This document shows, piece by piece, positions 37,063-49,182 of a stretch of DNA of 64,000 nt. The notes beneath the pieces are model-generated. The model was not told the DNA's origin. It did no database searches and was given only the letters and a program-made list of their open reading frames with translations. Source of the DNA: Tubulanus polymorphus (taxonomy: Eukaryota; Nemertea; Palaeonemertea; Tubulaniformes; Tubulanidae). Made by a program: the position numbers and the translations under genes. The DNA is taken from contig NW_027437430.1 of assembly GCF_964204645.1 (NCBI RefSeq), positions 180,001 through 244,000 of the forward strand, in the 5' to 3' direction. The stretch's first letter is position 1, and each line of letters starts with the position of its first letter.

Positions 37063-37209
37063 GACCAATCAGATTTGATATATATCTATCGACCAATCAG
37101 ATTGATTCGTATGACTCGACCAATCAGATTCAAGGATCACATCAACGTGGCGGCCATTATCGTCGTTTCGATTCGGAATTATGTTTAGCGTTTATGCACG
37201 GCTTGTTGG
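37063..37209 (+). promoter_or_regulatory. Candidate promoter with three CCAAT boxes and a short first exon
   Basis: CGACCAATCAG occurs three times (37062, 37090, 37117), spaced 27-28 bp. Downstream, ATG at 37181 opens a ten-codon frame ending in a strong donor (GG/GTAAGT at 37210). Multiple CCAAT boxes followed by a short exon resemble a TATA-less promoter. I could not find a following exon whose phase fits, so the gene it would drive is unknown. Confidence 0.35.
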
Positions 37210-38030
37210 GTAAGTACTATTGATAAATGAAATCTTTTTGCTCGTATCAACTGAGTTAGTTACCTAATCGTCGGTGGTAAGCTTTTTATAATCGGATGGG
37301 CTTATATCAACGTGTGGTTTGTGAAAATATCCGATCGTGAAACTAAACCACTGACAGGTTAGGCTATCGTTAACTAGCCTAACGTTAACAATAGATTCAT
37401 TGAATGTTCTTTGAATAATTCAATTCAGTAGGCCAATTCTATGTCACTGAACAGTTGCCAAACAATACACCCATGGACCGTAGTAGGCCTAAACAAACCG
37501 GACATATTTGGGGCGACTTTTACTCTTGATTTCGTTCGTTTGGCATGATATTTTAATTCAGGCTTTTAGGCCTACCGCAGGTGTAATCAGGTCGGCACCG
37601 GTAGTCCAACACAGTCACAGCCAATTTATCTTGGGGGTGTGATTGTGAAGAGATAGGCCTAGGTCTATGGTGGAACTTTTAGGCTTATATTGGATGGCAT
37701 AACTAAGGATTCACATCGGAGTGCTCCGTAGTTAGGAGTGCTCCCTAAGCCGGCTTTTGGCAGTAGTTAGCACAACTGTGGAGTCGGAGAAACCAATATG
37801 GCATCTCATTCAAAGAGCGGCTGTAATTCAAGCCCAAACTATTGACATTTTGACCAAAAGAAAGTAAGATTTTTGGCTAAAAGTTACTGATTTTTGTTTC
37901 CCAAAAAATTTTTTTTCCATTAGGCCTATTTTCCAACTTTTTCAGTATGGGCCGTTTTCATCCCTGATCATGTATATATTTTAGCTACTACTCAATTGCT
38001 TTAGGCCTATAAAGTAATTCGATAAGCCTA
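37210..38030. other. Non-coding sequence leading into the repeat field
   Basis: No supported exon. The palindrome TAGGCCTA and variants recur here and in later repeats. Confidence 0.4.
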
Positions 38031-38170
38031 CAAGTCGTGTGGAAGATTCCAATCAATCCGCAGTTGAACCACATGGAGAGTCTTATGACAGATAGGCCTA
38101 TGAGTCAGCTTGCCGCAACCGATGGTAAATCAGTTTAGTTATTCCATATCTTTTTAGCCCACTTGGAACT
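38031..38170 (+). repeat. Degenerate copy of the array exon-like module
   Basis: This matches the 114-nt module of the downstream array (GAAGATTCCAATCAATCCGCAG, GAGTCTTATGACAGAT, CGATGGTAAATCAG) but lacks the acceptor and its frame is broken. It shows that the array family begins before the minisatellite. Confidence 0.65.
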
Positions 38171-38559
38171 GGTCTAGTACCTAGTCGTTGGTTGTAGGGA
38201 ACCGGTATTCGGTAACAACGACTGGTATTCAGACTAACTTGGAACTTAAGACCTTAAGTTGATTTTATTGGGAAATATAAGACCAAGATCTAGTAACGTG
38301 TCGTATACGGCTGAGTGTTTATGTGGTAGGTAGTTTAACTTGTACAGTCGGGTATTGGATGGTGCTGCCATCTTGGGTCCGGATGGTAGTCCGCAGGCAG
38401 AGGGGAGTCGTCTTCCAGAGTTGTTTAGCCAGTCGAAAACTGGTTGTTCGGGGAGACAGTCGTAATAAAACTACTGGCATATTCTATCAGTCTATGCTTT
38501 TTATTTTAATCTCTAGTTCTCAGGAGCAGGAGTTGGAGTCTTCCAAGGCGGAGTGTGCT

Positions 38560-40430
38560 GGCGTGTCCACCGTACACGTCCGCTGAAATAGTCGCTACTG
38601 TTCGTTCCTCAACGAGAGGACCGACATCCCTCGACATCGATCGTGCGAGAAGCTCGCTAAGGGGGCGCTGCTGTTTGTCCCTCAACGAGAGGATCGACAT
38701 CGATCGTGCGAGAAGCTCGCTAAGGGGCGCTGCTGTTCGACCCTCAACGAGAGGATCGACATCGATCGTGCGAGAGGCTCGCTAAGGGGCGCTGCTGTTC
38801 GACCCTCAACGAGAGGATCGACATCACTCGCATCGGTCGTGCGAGAAGCTCGCTAAGGGCGCGCTGCTGTTCGACCCTCAACGAGAGGACCGACATCGGT
38901 CGTGCGAGAAGCTCGCTAAGGGCGCGCTACTGTTCGTTCCTCAACGAGAGGACCGACATCGCTCGACATCAATCGTGCGAGAAGCTCGCTAAGGGGGCGC
39001 TGCTGTTCGACCCTCAACGAGAGGATCGACATCGATCGTGCGAGAAGCTCGCTAAGGGGCGTTGCTGTTCGACCCTCAACGAGAGGACCGACATCGCTCG
39101 ACATCGGTCGTGCGCGAAGCTCGCTAAGGGCGCGCTGCTGTTCGTTCCTCAACGGGAGGATCGACGTTGCTCCAAATTGATCGTGCGAGAAGCTCGCTAA
39201 GGAGACGCCGCTGTTCGATCCTCAACGGGAGGACCGACATCGATCGTGCGAAAGGCTCGCTAAAGAGACACCGCTGTTCGATCCTCAACGGGAGGACCGA
39301 CATCGATCGTGCGAGAAGCTCGTTAAGGAGACGCAGCTGTTCGATCCTCAACGGGAGGACCGACAGCGATCGTGCGAGATGCTCGCCAATGGCGCGCTGC
39401 TGTTCGACCCTCAATGAGAGGACCGATGTTGCTCTAAATTGATCGTGCGAGAAGCTCGCTAAGGAGTCGCCGCTGTTCGATCCTCAATGAGAGGACTGAC
39501 TTCGCTCGACTTTGATCGTGCAAAAGGCTTGCTAGGGAGACGCCGCTGTTCGTTCCTCAACGGGAGGACCGAGATCGATCGTACGAGAAGCTTGTTAAGG
39601 AGACGCCGCTGTTCGATCCTCAACGGGAGGACCGAGATCGATCGTACGAGAAGCTTGTTAAGGAGACGCCGCTGTTCGTTCCTCAACGAGAGGACCGACA
39701 TCGCTCGACATCGGTCGTGCGAGAAGCTCGCTTAGGGCGCGCTGCTGTTCGTTCCTCAACAGGAGGACCGACGTTGCTCCAAATTGATCGTGCGAGAAGC
39801 TCGCTAAGGAGTCGCCGCTGTTCGATCCTCAACGGGAGGACCGACATCGATCGTGCGAGAATCTCGTTAAGGAGACGCCGCCGTTCGATCCTCAACGGGA
39901 GGACCGACATGGATCGTGCGAGATGCTCGCTAATGGCGCGCTGCTGTTCGACCCTCAACGAGAGGACCGATGTTGACCGATGTCTCCAAATTGATCGTAG
40001 GAGAAGCTTGCTAAGGAGTCGCCGCTGTTCGATCCTCTACGAGAGGATCGACTATGATCGTGCAAAAGGCTTGCTAGGGAGACGCCGCTGTTCGTTCCTC
40101 AACGGGAGGACCGAGATCGATCGTGCGAGAAGCTCGCTAAGGAGGCGCCGCTGTTCGATCCTCAACGAGAGAACCGACATCGCTTGACATCGTTTGTGCG
40201 ATAGAGACGTGTCTACCGTTCACGTTCGCTTAAGAGAATGCCGCCGTTCGGTTCTCAACGCGGGAACCGACGTCTCTCGACATTGTTCGCGTGGGAAAGA
40301 CGAGTCTAGTGTCCTCAACACGAGGGCCGACAACGACCGATAACGTTTGTGTAGGGAGTTCACTGAATTAAGCACTGTTGTCCGTTCTCAACGCGAGGAC
40401 CGACATCGACCGACATTGACCGTTTTACTG
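38560..40430. repeat. Minisatellite of 63-bp hairpin-bearing units
   Basis: About 25-28 tandem units. The commonest is 63 bp (21 codons), so both strands stay open: plus reads RTDIDRARSSLRRRRCSILNG-like repeats, minus reads MSVLPLRIEQRRLLSELLARS-like repeats. Each unit holds two potential hairpins: GCGAG/CTCGC with loop AAG, and CCTC/GAGG with loop AACGG. Longer variant units carrying TTGCTCCAAATTGATCG recur at 39168, 39430, 39773 and 39981, indicating higher-order repeats. The two ends are related to each other and more diverged. Translation as protein is unlikely, since both strands are equally open and unit lengths vary. Confidence 0.93.
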
Positions 40431-40655
40431 TTACAGAGAGTGGAAGTAGAAGGGGACGTCTTGGCAACAAGTTCCGGGCAAAAGCAGAACGACCCTGAAC
40501 AGCAGCCGCCGGTCCCCTAAGAGGGATTGGAGTGTTTCGGCTGCGACATTTAGTTCCGCTATTTAACGTACATTGTCGCTGATTGGCTGATTTACGCCGC
40601 ACATGCGCACGGAGGTGCGCAACTTAGAAAATTCAAGGAAAGTGTAGAGAAAATA

Positions 40656-40730
40656 GAGCGGCTAGAGCGAGACTCAAACCCGGGCAAGTAAATTACTAGC
40701 GCAGCGTCATCCCACTAGATCACCGAGCTC
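40656..40730 (-). repeat. tRNA-derived sequence (SINE head or tRNA pseudogene)
   Basis: On the minus strand, TGATCTAGTGG resembles a pol III A box and GGGTTTGAGTC a B box, about 30 nt apart. A T-arm pairs 4 of 5 and the acceptor arm about 5 of 7, with no clear anticodon stem. It is therefore not a working tRNA but fits a tRNA-derived SINE. Confidence 0.5.
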
Positions 40731-40873
40731 GTGAAAACCAACCGAATGTTTTCAGATGCAAGATGGCCGTTCTGTTTCCTATTTTGTACCAAAAAAATGT
40801 CAATTTTGGCCTCAATTTCAACTAGGCCTACTACTCAATTGCTTATGCATGTTCATATTTTTTATTTTCATAG

Positions 40874-40965
40874 GAAGATGGACCACCGCGTTCGGTACGA
40901 GTCGTGCAGAAGATTCCAATCAATCCACAGGTTAACCACATGGAGAGACATGACAGATGAGTCAA
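40874..40965 (+). repeat. Degenerate copy of the exon-like module
   Basis: It follows an intact-looking acceptor (TTTTCATAG) and keeps GAAGATGGACCACC and AGAAGATTCCAATCAATCC, but deletions destroy the frame and the donor. Confidence 0.6.
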
Positions 40966-41692
40966 CATGACAGATTGACATTGACATTTCCACCAAGTAC
41001 TAACTAATCACCTAAAAGGACCCATTAGGCCCAATGTTTGTTAAAGTCTATCATACTGAATGTATATAATTCATCACCTAGGAATCCCCGAATTGAGGGA
41101 AATCTATGATAGAATGTATTGTTATTACACAGCAAACCCACAGTTAGATTGGTCTGGTAAAATCTATCATATGGATTATTATGTACTATAAGACAAAGGA
41201 CCCAATAGGTCGGTACAATCTATCATGTGCAATGTATTAGTTATTACACAGGAAACCAGCTGTTTGATCGACCCAATAGATAGGTACAATCTATAAAATG
41301 TAATAGGCCCATTATCATTTATAGAAATATATTAATGTAATTGATTTAATGTATTTATATACATGTATCTACCCTAGATACATCTTGTACCCAAAAACTG
41401 AGCTTGGTCAGAATCAACATGGTTGACTGGTGGCCATTTTTGTTCGCTGAAATCAGCACTTTCCTACTCATTTTTGAAGTTTTCAAGGGAATTTTGAAGA
41501 CACTGATCGAATTACCTTGATCTATCAGATCGTGTACTCGAAGGTTCCATCAGCATGAGAGACATTTTGGGTCAATCGGATGCAAGATGGCCATCCTGTG
41601 ACCTTTTTTCGTACCCAAAAAATATCAATTTTTGTCTCAATTTCAACCACTACTCAATTGCTTATGCATGTTCATATTTTTAATTTTCGCAG

Positions 41693-41806
41693 GAAAATGG
41701 ACCACCGAGTTCGATACAATTGGTGTGGAAGATTCCAATCAATCCGCAGTTGAATCACATAGAGAGAGTCTTATGGTAGATACGAGTCAACTTTCCGAGA
41801 CCGATG
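41693..41806 (+). other. Exon-like module, intact copy 1 (114 nt)
   Basis: Bounded by acceptor TTTTCGCAG and donor GATG/GTAAAT. It is exactly 114 nt and open in the frame with one incoming nucleotide: KWTTEFDTIGVEDSNQSAVE and on to LSETD. As a phase 1-1 exon it could be included or skipped without shifting frame. No flanking exon is identified, so coding use is unproven. Confidence 0.45.
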
Positions 41807-42099
41807 GTAAATCAGTTTAGTTATTTCATACCTTTTTAGCCCACTAGGGACTTTAGACCGAAAGTCGATTATTTGGGATATTTCTCTAAAACTTTTGAAC
41901 ACATACTGTAGGCCTACCTGAATTTGATCATCGTACTACCAGTGAAACTGGTATATTGTGGGTTGACTGTAAATCAATTTTAACAATATGTTTCCGTGCC
42001 TACCATTTGAAATTATAATCAAATCATCAAAAATCAATGGTTCGTAGGCATGGAAACTCAGGACGCATATTGTTAGAATTTCAAAAATGGCTTATTTTT

Positions 42100-43521
42100 A
42101 GCCTACTTGGGAGTCCCAGCGGGCTATTGCGTTCACTTTTCGTCCGTCCGTCCGTAGATGGAATCCAGTAAGTTTTGAAGACGCTTCAAGGTAACGTCTT
42201 GATATTTAGGTTACACGTGTATCTACCCTAGACACATCTTCAGCCCAAAAACTGACCCTGTCAGAATCAAGATGGCTGACTGGCAGCCATTGTTGTTCGC
42301 CAAAATCAGCACTTTTTACACATTTTTGAACTTTTTGAGGGAAATTTTGAAGACGCTTCGATCAATTACCTTGATCTTTCGGATATATATGAATCCCCCC
42401 AGGGCCCATCAACGAAACAAAAATTGGGTCGGTCGGACTCAAGATGGCCGTCCTATGACCTTTTTAGTGCCCAAAAATGTTAATTTTTGCCCGAATTCTG
42501 AGTCCTGTAGCTTCCTACTGGTTTACCATTTCTCAATGCAATTTGTGATGGGTATTCTTTGGAAAGGGATGTTTTATACCTCAGACAGGTATTTTTCATC
42601 AGCCAATTATGACACAATTGGCGGCCATCTTGGTGTCACCAGTACTCATTCGTAAGTGGGAAAAAGTTTTTCCACATTATATTGATACCTAAGCGTATTT
42701 TGCTACCACAATCAATTAGAAAGTTGTAGCTCATAACGTGTTCTATGATTGTGGTGAGTTTCAAGGTAATTGGATTTCGTATATGGCCACCAGGGGGCGT
42801 TGAATAATACAATATCTTAGCATTTCTTTATTATATTCGTACCTATGCATATTTTGTAACCACAATCAATTGGAAAGTTGTAGCTCATGACATCATCTAT
42901 GATTGTTGTGAGTTTTAAGGACATTAGTTTTTCTATATGGTCACCAGGGGGCGTTGAATAGTAGAATAACTTAGTATTTCCTTATTATATTGGTACCAAG
43001 GGCGTACTCTTTTATGACCTCCGAAGTCTCCGTCCGAAATCTCCGGTTGGCTCCACACAAAATCCGAATCACACCACCTCGACAGAAAGGAGGTTTCGGA
43101 GACTCCAAAAAGTCACGTGACCAATAAAAGAGTACGATTGGCGGCAAACGGATTCTCCGATCTGATAAAAGAGTTCGCTCCTAGGCATATTTTGTTACCA
43201 TGATCAATTGCAAAGTTGTAGTTCATGACATGTTCTATGATTGTGGTGAGTTTCGAGGTCATTGGGTTTTGAATATGGTCACCAGGGGGCGTTGAATAGT
43301 AGAATGACTTAGTATTTCCATACTAAATTGGTAACGAGGCATATTTTGTTATCACAATCAATTACAAAATCGTAGCTGCTGACATGTTCTATGATTTTGG
43401 TGAGTTTCAAGGTCGTTGGTTTTTGTAAATGGTCACCAGGGGGCGTTGAATATTGAAATTGTTAGATTGTTGAGCATTTGAAACCATTTCCCAAGTGGGC
43501 ATGGTGTCCCTGGACCCCTAG
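42100..43521 (+). mobile_element. Non-autonomous transposon-like insertion 1 (with nested MITE)
   Basis: Starts AGCCTACTTGGG and ends ...CAAGTGGGCATGGTGTCC...CCCCTAG. GCCCACTTGGGA-type sequence is inverted at the two ends. Internally it carries four to five tandem copies of a roughly 130-150-bp unit with CACCAGGGGGCGTTGAATA. The empty site is seen at about 49586 and 52025, and comparison shows a 2-bp TT duplication. No transposase frame is present. Confidence 0.75.
43001..43185. mobile_element. MITE nested in insertion 1
   Basis: A segment of about 180 bp absent from sister copies has inverted ends AGGGCGTACTCTTTTAT and ATAAAAGAGTTCGCTCCT. It splits the sequence GGTACC/TAGGCATATTTTG that is continuous at 51075. 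Confidence 0.7.
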
Positions 43522-44317
43522 TTTCTCATTTCAACATGCGAAAATGAAAACTTTTTGGCAATCTTTCAATACAGCGTAAAATGGATATAAAAACAATGGT
43601 TTATTAAAACTGCACAGTTTCACTGGTCGTATTAAAACCAATTAGGCGTATGTGTTCAAAACATTAATGTATAGGCCTATTAATGTATATTATTCATCAC
43701 ATAGGAATCCCCGAATTGAGGGAAATCTATGATAGAATGTATTGTTATAACACAGGAAACCCAGAGTTAGATTGGTCTGATGGTAAAATCTATCATATGG
43801 ATTATTATGTACTATAAGACAAATGACCCAATAGGTCGGTACAATCTATCATGTGGAATGTATTAGTTATTACACAGGAAACCAGCTGTTTCATGGACCC
43901 AATAGATTGGTTCAATCTATAAAATGTAATGGGCCCTATATCATTCATAGAAATATATTAATTTAATTGATTTAATGTATTTATATACATGCATCTACCC
44001 TAGATACATCTTCTGCCCAAAAACTGAGCTTGGTCAGAATCAACATGGTTGACTGGTGGCCTTTTTTGTTCGCTGAAATCAGCACTTTCTTACTCATTTT
44101 TGAAGTTTTCAAGGGAATTTTGAAGATTCTGATCAATTACCTTGATCTATCAGATTGTATACCCGAAGGGTGCATCGGCATGAGAGTAATTTTGGGTCAA
44201 TCGGATGCAAGATGGCCGTCCTGTGACCTTTTATCGTACCCAAAAAATGTCAATTTTGGTCTCAATTTCAACCACTACTCAATTGCTTATGCATGTTCAT
44301 ATTTTTGATTTTTACAG

Positions 44318-44432
44318 GAAGATGGACCACCGAGTTCGATACAAATTGGTGTGAAAGATGCCAATCAATCTGCAGTTGAATCACATAGAGAGAGTCTTAT
44401 GACAGATATGAGTCGACTTTCCACAACCGATG
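44318..44432 (+). other. Exon-like module, frameshifted copy 2 (115 nt)
   Basis: The splice borders are kept (TTTTTACAG and GATG/GTAAAT), but one extra A after GATACAA shifts the frame into a stop. The same lesion is in the duplicate at 46750-46864. Confidence 0.5.
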
Positions 44433-44589
44433 GTAAATCAGTTTAGTTATTTCATACCTTTTTAGCCACATGAAATGGACTTAAGCGGGTTATCGCATCC
44501 GCTTTGTGTCATTGTCCCGAGCTTGACAGAATCCAGTTATTCTGATACATTTTGAAATCAGCACTTTTAGACATTGTTTGAACCTTTTT

Positions 44590-45756
44590 AGCCCACTTGG
44601 GACTTTAGTCCCAGTGGGCTATTGCGTTCACTTTTCGTCCATTGTCCGTCATAGCGTACGTCCGTCCGTAGACGGAATCCAGTTATTTTGGGAAGTTTTG
44701 AAGACGCTTCAATGTAATGTCTTGATATTTAGGTTACACATGTATCTACCCTAGACACATCTTCAGCCCCAAAACTGGCCCTGTCAGAATCAAGATGGCC
44801 GACTGGCAGCCATTGATGTTCGCCAAAATCAACACTTTTTACACATTTTTTAACTTTTTGAGGGAACTTTTTGATCTTTCGGATGTATGTGCATCCCCCC
44901 AGGGCCCATCAGCATAACAAAAATTGGGTCGATCGAACTCAAGATGGCCATCCTATGACCTTTTTTAATGCCAAAAAATGTCAATTTTGGCCTGAATTCC
45001 GAGTCCTGTAGCTTCCTACTTGTTTGCCATTTCTCATTGCAATTTGTGATGGGTATTCTTAAGAAAGGGATGTTTTATACCTGAGACAGGTATTTTTGAT
45101 CAGCCAATTATGACGCAATTGGCGGCCATCTTGGTGTCATCAGTACTCATTCCTAGGTGGGAAAAAAATTTTCCACATTATATTGATACCTAGGCGTATT
45201 TTGTTACCACAATCAATAAGAAAGTTGTAGCTCATAACATGATCTATGATTGTGGTGAGTTTCAAGGTCATTGGTTTTGTATATGGCCCAGTGTGCATTG
45301 AATAATACAATATCTTTCCATATTATATTCGTATCAATGCATATTTTGTAACCACAATCAATTGCAAAGTTGTAGCTCATGACATTGTCTATGATTGTGG
45401 CAAGTTTTAAGGACATTAGTTATTCTATATGGTCACCAAGAGGCATTGAATAGTAGAATAACTTAGTATTTCCTTATATTGGTACCTAGGCTTATTTTGT
45501 TACCATGATCAATTAGAAAGTTTTAGTTCATGACATGTTCTATGATCTAGTATTTCCATATTAAATTGGTAACAAGGCATATTTTGTCATCACAATCCAT
45601 GAAATCATTCCTCCTGACATGTACCATGATTGTGGTGAGTTTCAAGGCCATTGGTTTTTGTATATGGTCACCAGGGGGCGTTGAATATTGAAATTGTTAG
45701 ATTGTTGAGCATACGGAAACATTTCTCAAGTGGGCATGGTGTCCCTGGACCCCTAG
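44590..45756 (+). mobile_element. Non-autonomous transposon-like insertion 2
   Basis: AGCCCACTTGGG start and CCCCTAG end, inserted in a T-run (ACCTTTTT / TTCAAG). The left end can fold on itself: AGCCCACTTGGGACT pairs with AGTCCCAGTGGGCT. 1,167 bp, with internal GTTGTAGCTCAT and GTTGAATA subrepeats and no transposase. Confidence 0.75.
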
Positions 45757-46749
45757 TTCAAGTTTTCATGGGAAATATTGAAAACGCTTCGATCATTTAT
45801 CTCAATTTCTCTCATTCGCAGTAAATAACTTGGCCTCATGACTTGCTCTAACATGAATTGCCCTAAGATTGTGGTGAGTTTCTAGGCATTGTTTATGTTC
45901 ACCGGTGGCGTAAATTAGCCGAAGAATATGGTACTACAGTATATTAGTACCTAGACATATGACGTTGTTACCACAAACAATTGCATGTTGTGCCAGTGCA
46001 TGAAATGCCCTATGGTAATGGTGATTCTTGACATTTCCAGATTGTTCAGTATTTCACCAAGTACTAACTAATCACCTTGAAGGACCCATTATGTTTGTTA
46101 AAGTCTATCATGCTGAATATAAAATATTTATCACATAGGAATCCCCCAGTTTGAGGGAAATCTATGACAGAATGTATTATTATAACACAGGAAACCCACA
46201 GTTAGATTGGTCTGGTAAAATCTATCATATGGATTATTATGTACTATAAGACAAATGACCCAATAGGTCGGTACAATCTATCATGTGGAATGTATTAGTT
46301 ATTACACAGGAAACCAGCTGTTTCATGGACCCAATAGATTGGTTCAATCTATAAAATGTAATGGGCCCTATATCATTCATAGAAATATATTAATTTAATT
46401 GATTTAATGTATTTATATACATGCATCTACCCTAGATACATCTTCTGCCCAAAAACTGAGCTTGGTCAGAATCAACATGGTTGACTGGTGGCCTTTTTTG
46501 TTCGCTGAAATCAGCACTTTCTTACTCATTTTTGAAGTTTTCAAGGGAATTTTGAAGATTCTGATCAATTACCTTGATCTATCAGATTGTATACCCGAAG
46601 GGTGCATCGGCATGAGAGTAATTTTGGGTCAATCGGATGCAAGATGGCCGTCCTGTGACCTTTTATCGTACCCAAAAAATGTCAATTTTGGTCTCAATTT
46701 CAACCACTACTCAATTGCTTATGCATGTTCATATTTTTGATTTTTACAG

Positions 46750-46864
46750 GAAGATGGACCACCGAGTTCGATACAAATTGGTGTGAAAGATGCCAATCAA
46801 TCTGCAGTTGAATCACATAGAGAGAGTCTTATGACAGATATGAGTCGACTTTCCACAACCGATG
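46750..46864 (+). other. Exon-like module, frameshifted copy 3 (115 nt)
   Basis: Identical to copy 2, including its extra A, as expected from the recent duplication. Confidence 0.5.
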
Positions 46865-47021
46865 GTAAATCAGTTTAGTTATTTCATACCTTTTTAGCCA
46901 CATGAAATGGACTTAAGCGGGTTATCGCATCCGCTTTGTGTCATTGTCCCGAGCTTGACAGAATCCAGTTATTCTGATACATTTTGAAATCAGCACTTTT
47001 AGACATTGTTTGAACCTTTTT

Positions 47022-48188
47022 AGCCCACTTGGGACTTTAGTCCCAGTGGGCTATTGCGTTCACTTTTCGTCCATTGTCCGTCATAGCGTACGTCCGTCCG
47101 TAGACGGAATCCAGTTATTTTGGGAAGTTTTGAAGACGCTTCAATGTAATGTCTTGATATTTAGGTTACACATGTATCTACCCTAGACACATCTTCAGCC
47201 CCAAAACTGGCCCTGTCAGAATCAAGATGGCCGACTGGCAGCCATTGATGTTCGCCAAAATCAACACTTTTTACACATTTTTTAACTTTTTGAGGGAACT
47301 TTTTGATCTTTCGGATGTATGTGCATCCCCCCAGGGCCCATCAGCATAACAAAAATTGGGTCGATCGAACTCAAGATGGCCATCCTATGACCTTTTTTAA
47401 TGCCAAAAAATGTCAATTTTGGCCTGAATTCCGAGTCCTGTAGCTTCCTACTTGTTTGCCATTTCTCATTGCAATTTGTGATGGGTATTCTTAAGAAAGG
47501 GATGTTTTATACCTGAGACAGGTATTTTTGATCAGCCAATTATGACGCAATTGGCGGCCATCTTGGTGTCATCAGTACTCATTCCTAGGTGGGAAAAAAA
47601 TTTTCCACATTATATTGATACCTAGGCGTATTTTGTTACCACAATCAATAAGAAAGTTGTAGCTCATAACATGATCTATGATTGTGGTGAGTTTCAAGGT
47701 CATTGGTTTTGTATATGGCCCAGTGTGCATTGAATAATACAATATCTTTCCATATTATATTCGTATCAATGCATATTTTGTAACCACAATCAATTGCAAA
47801 GTTGTAGCTCATGACATTGTCTATGATTGTGGCAAGTTTTAAGGACATTAGTTATTCTATATGGTCACCAAGAGGCATTGAATAGTAGAATAACTTAGTA
47901 TTTCCTTATATTGGTACCTAGGCTTATTTTGTTACCATGATCAATTAGAAAGTTTTAGTTCATGACATGTTCTATGATCTAGTATTTCCATATTAAATTG
48001 GTAACGAGGCATATTTTGTCATCACAATCCATGAAATCATTCCTCCTGACATGTACCATGATTGTGGTGAGTTTCAAGGCCATTGGTTTTTGTATATGGT
48101 CACCAGGGGGCGTTGAATATTGAAATTGTTAGATTGTTGAGCATACGGAAACATTTCTCAAGTGGGCATGGTGTCCCTGGACCCCTAG
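47022..48188 (+). mobile_element. Non-autonomous transposon-like insertion 3 (duplicate of insertion 2)
   Basis: The same insertion at the same target as insertion 2, carried along by the 2,432-bp duplication rather than by a new transposition. Confidence 0.75.
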
Positions 48189-49182
48189 TTCAAGTTTTCA
48201 TGGGAAATATTAAAAAACGCTTCGATCATTTATCTCAATTTCTCTCATTCGCAGTAAATAACTTGGCCTCATGACTTGCTCTAACATGAATTGCCCTAAG
48301 ATTGTGGTGAGTTTCTAGGCATTGTTTATGTTCACCGGTGGCGTAAATTAGCCGAAGAATATGGTACTACAGTATATTAGTACCTAGACATATGACGTTA
48401 TTACCACAAACAATTGCATGTTGTGCCAGTGCATGAAATGCCCTATGGTAATGGTGATTCTTGACATTTCCAGATTGTTCAGTATTTCACCAAGTACTAA
48501 CTAATCACCTTGAAGGACCCATTATGTTTGTTAAAGTCTATCATGCTTAATATAAAATATTTATCACATAGGAATCCCCCAGTTTGAGGGAAATCTATGA
48601 CAGAATGTATTATTATAACACAGGAAACCCACAGTTAGATTGGTCTGGTAAAATCTATCATATGGATTATTATGTACTATAAGACAAAGGACCCAATTGG
48701 TCGGTACAATCTATCATGTGGAATGTATTAGTTATTACACAGGAAACCAGCTGTTTGATGGACCCAATAGATAGGTACAATCTATAAAATGTAATAGGCC
48801 CATTATCATTTATAGAAATATATTAATGTAATTGATTTAATGTATTTATATACATGTATCTACCCTAGATACATCTTCTGCCCAAAAACTGAGCTTGGTC
48901 AGAATCAACATGGTTGACTAGTTGCCATTTTTGTTCGCTGAAATCAGCACTTTCTTACTCATTTTTGAAGTTTTCAAGGGAATTTTGAAGATTCTGATTA
49001 ATTACCTTGATCTATCAGATTCTATACCCGAAGGGTGCATCGGCATGAGAGAAATTTTGGGTCAATCGGACGCAAGATGGCCGTCCTGTGACCTTTTTTC
49101 GTACCCAAAAAATGTCAATTTTTGTCTCAATTTCAACCACTACTCAATTGCTTATGCATGTTCATATTTTTAATTTTCACAG

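Larger units (their letters stand above)
43785..46221 (+). repeat. 2,432-bp duplication, left copy
   Basis: Matches 46217-48653 at a constant offset of 2,432 bp with only a handful of differences (for example TAACAAGG versus TAACGAGG near 45571/48003, and one 1-bp indel near 45783). It contains one exon-like module and one transposon-like insertion. Confidence 0.9.
46222..48653 (+). repeat. 2,432-bp duplication, right copy
   Basis: The near-identical partner of 43785-46221. Similarity to the left copy falls back to the array average after about 48690, where GACCCAATTGGTCGG differs. Confidence 0.9.

Noticed and set aside
38555-40187. Long open frames on both strands of the minisatellite, rich in Arg or Leu/Arg
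   Set aside because: Open on both strands because the 63-bp unit is divisible by three; frames break where unit length varies, and there is no start, splice or domain support.
38590-40430. GTTCGATCC in the minisatellite as a pol III B box or tRNA array
   Set aside because: No A box at the right distance and no cloverleaf; the match is to the hairpin-bearing repeat unit only.
38560-40430. CRISPR-like array
   Set aside because: Units are contiguous with no unique spacers, and the sequence is from an animal genome.
44030-46740. 92-codon plus-strand frames present in duplicate units
   Set aside because: They lie in the repeat block upstream of the exon-like module, are not conserved in length in other units and have no known domain.
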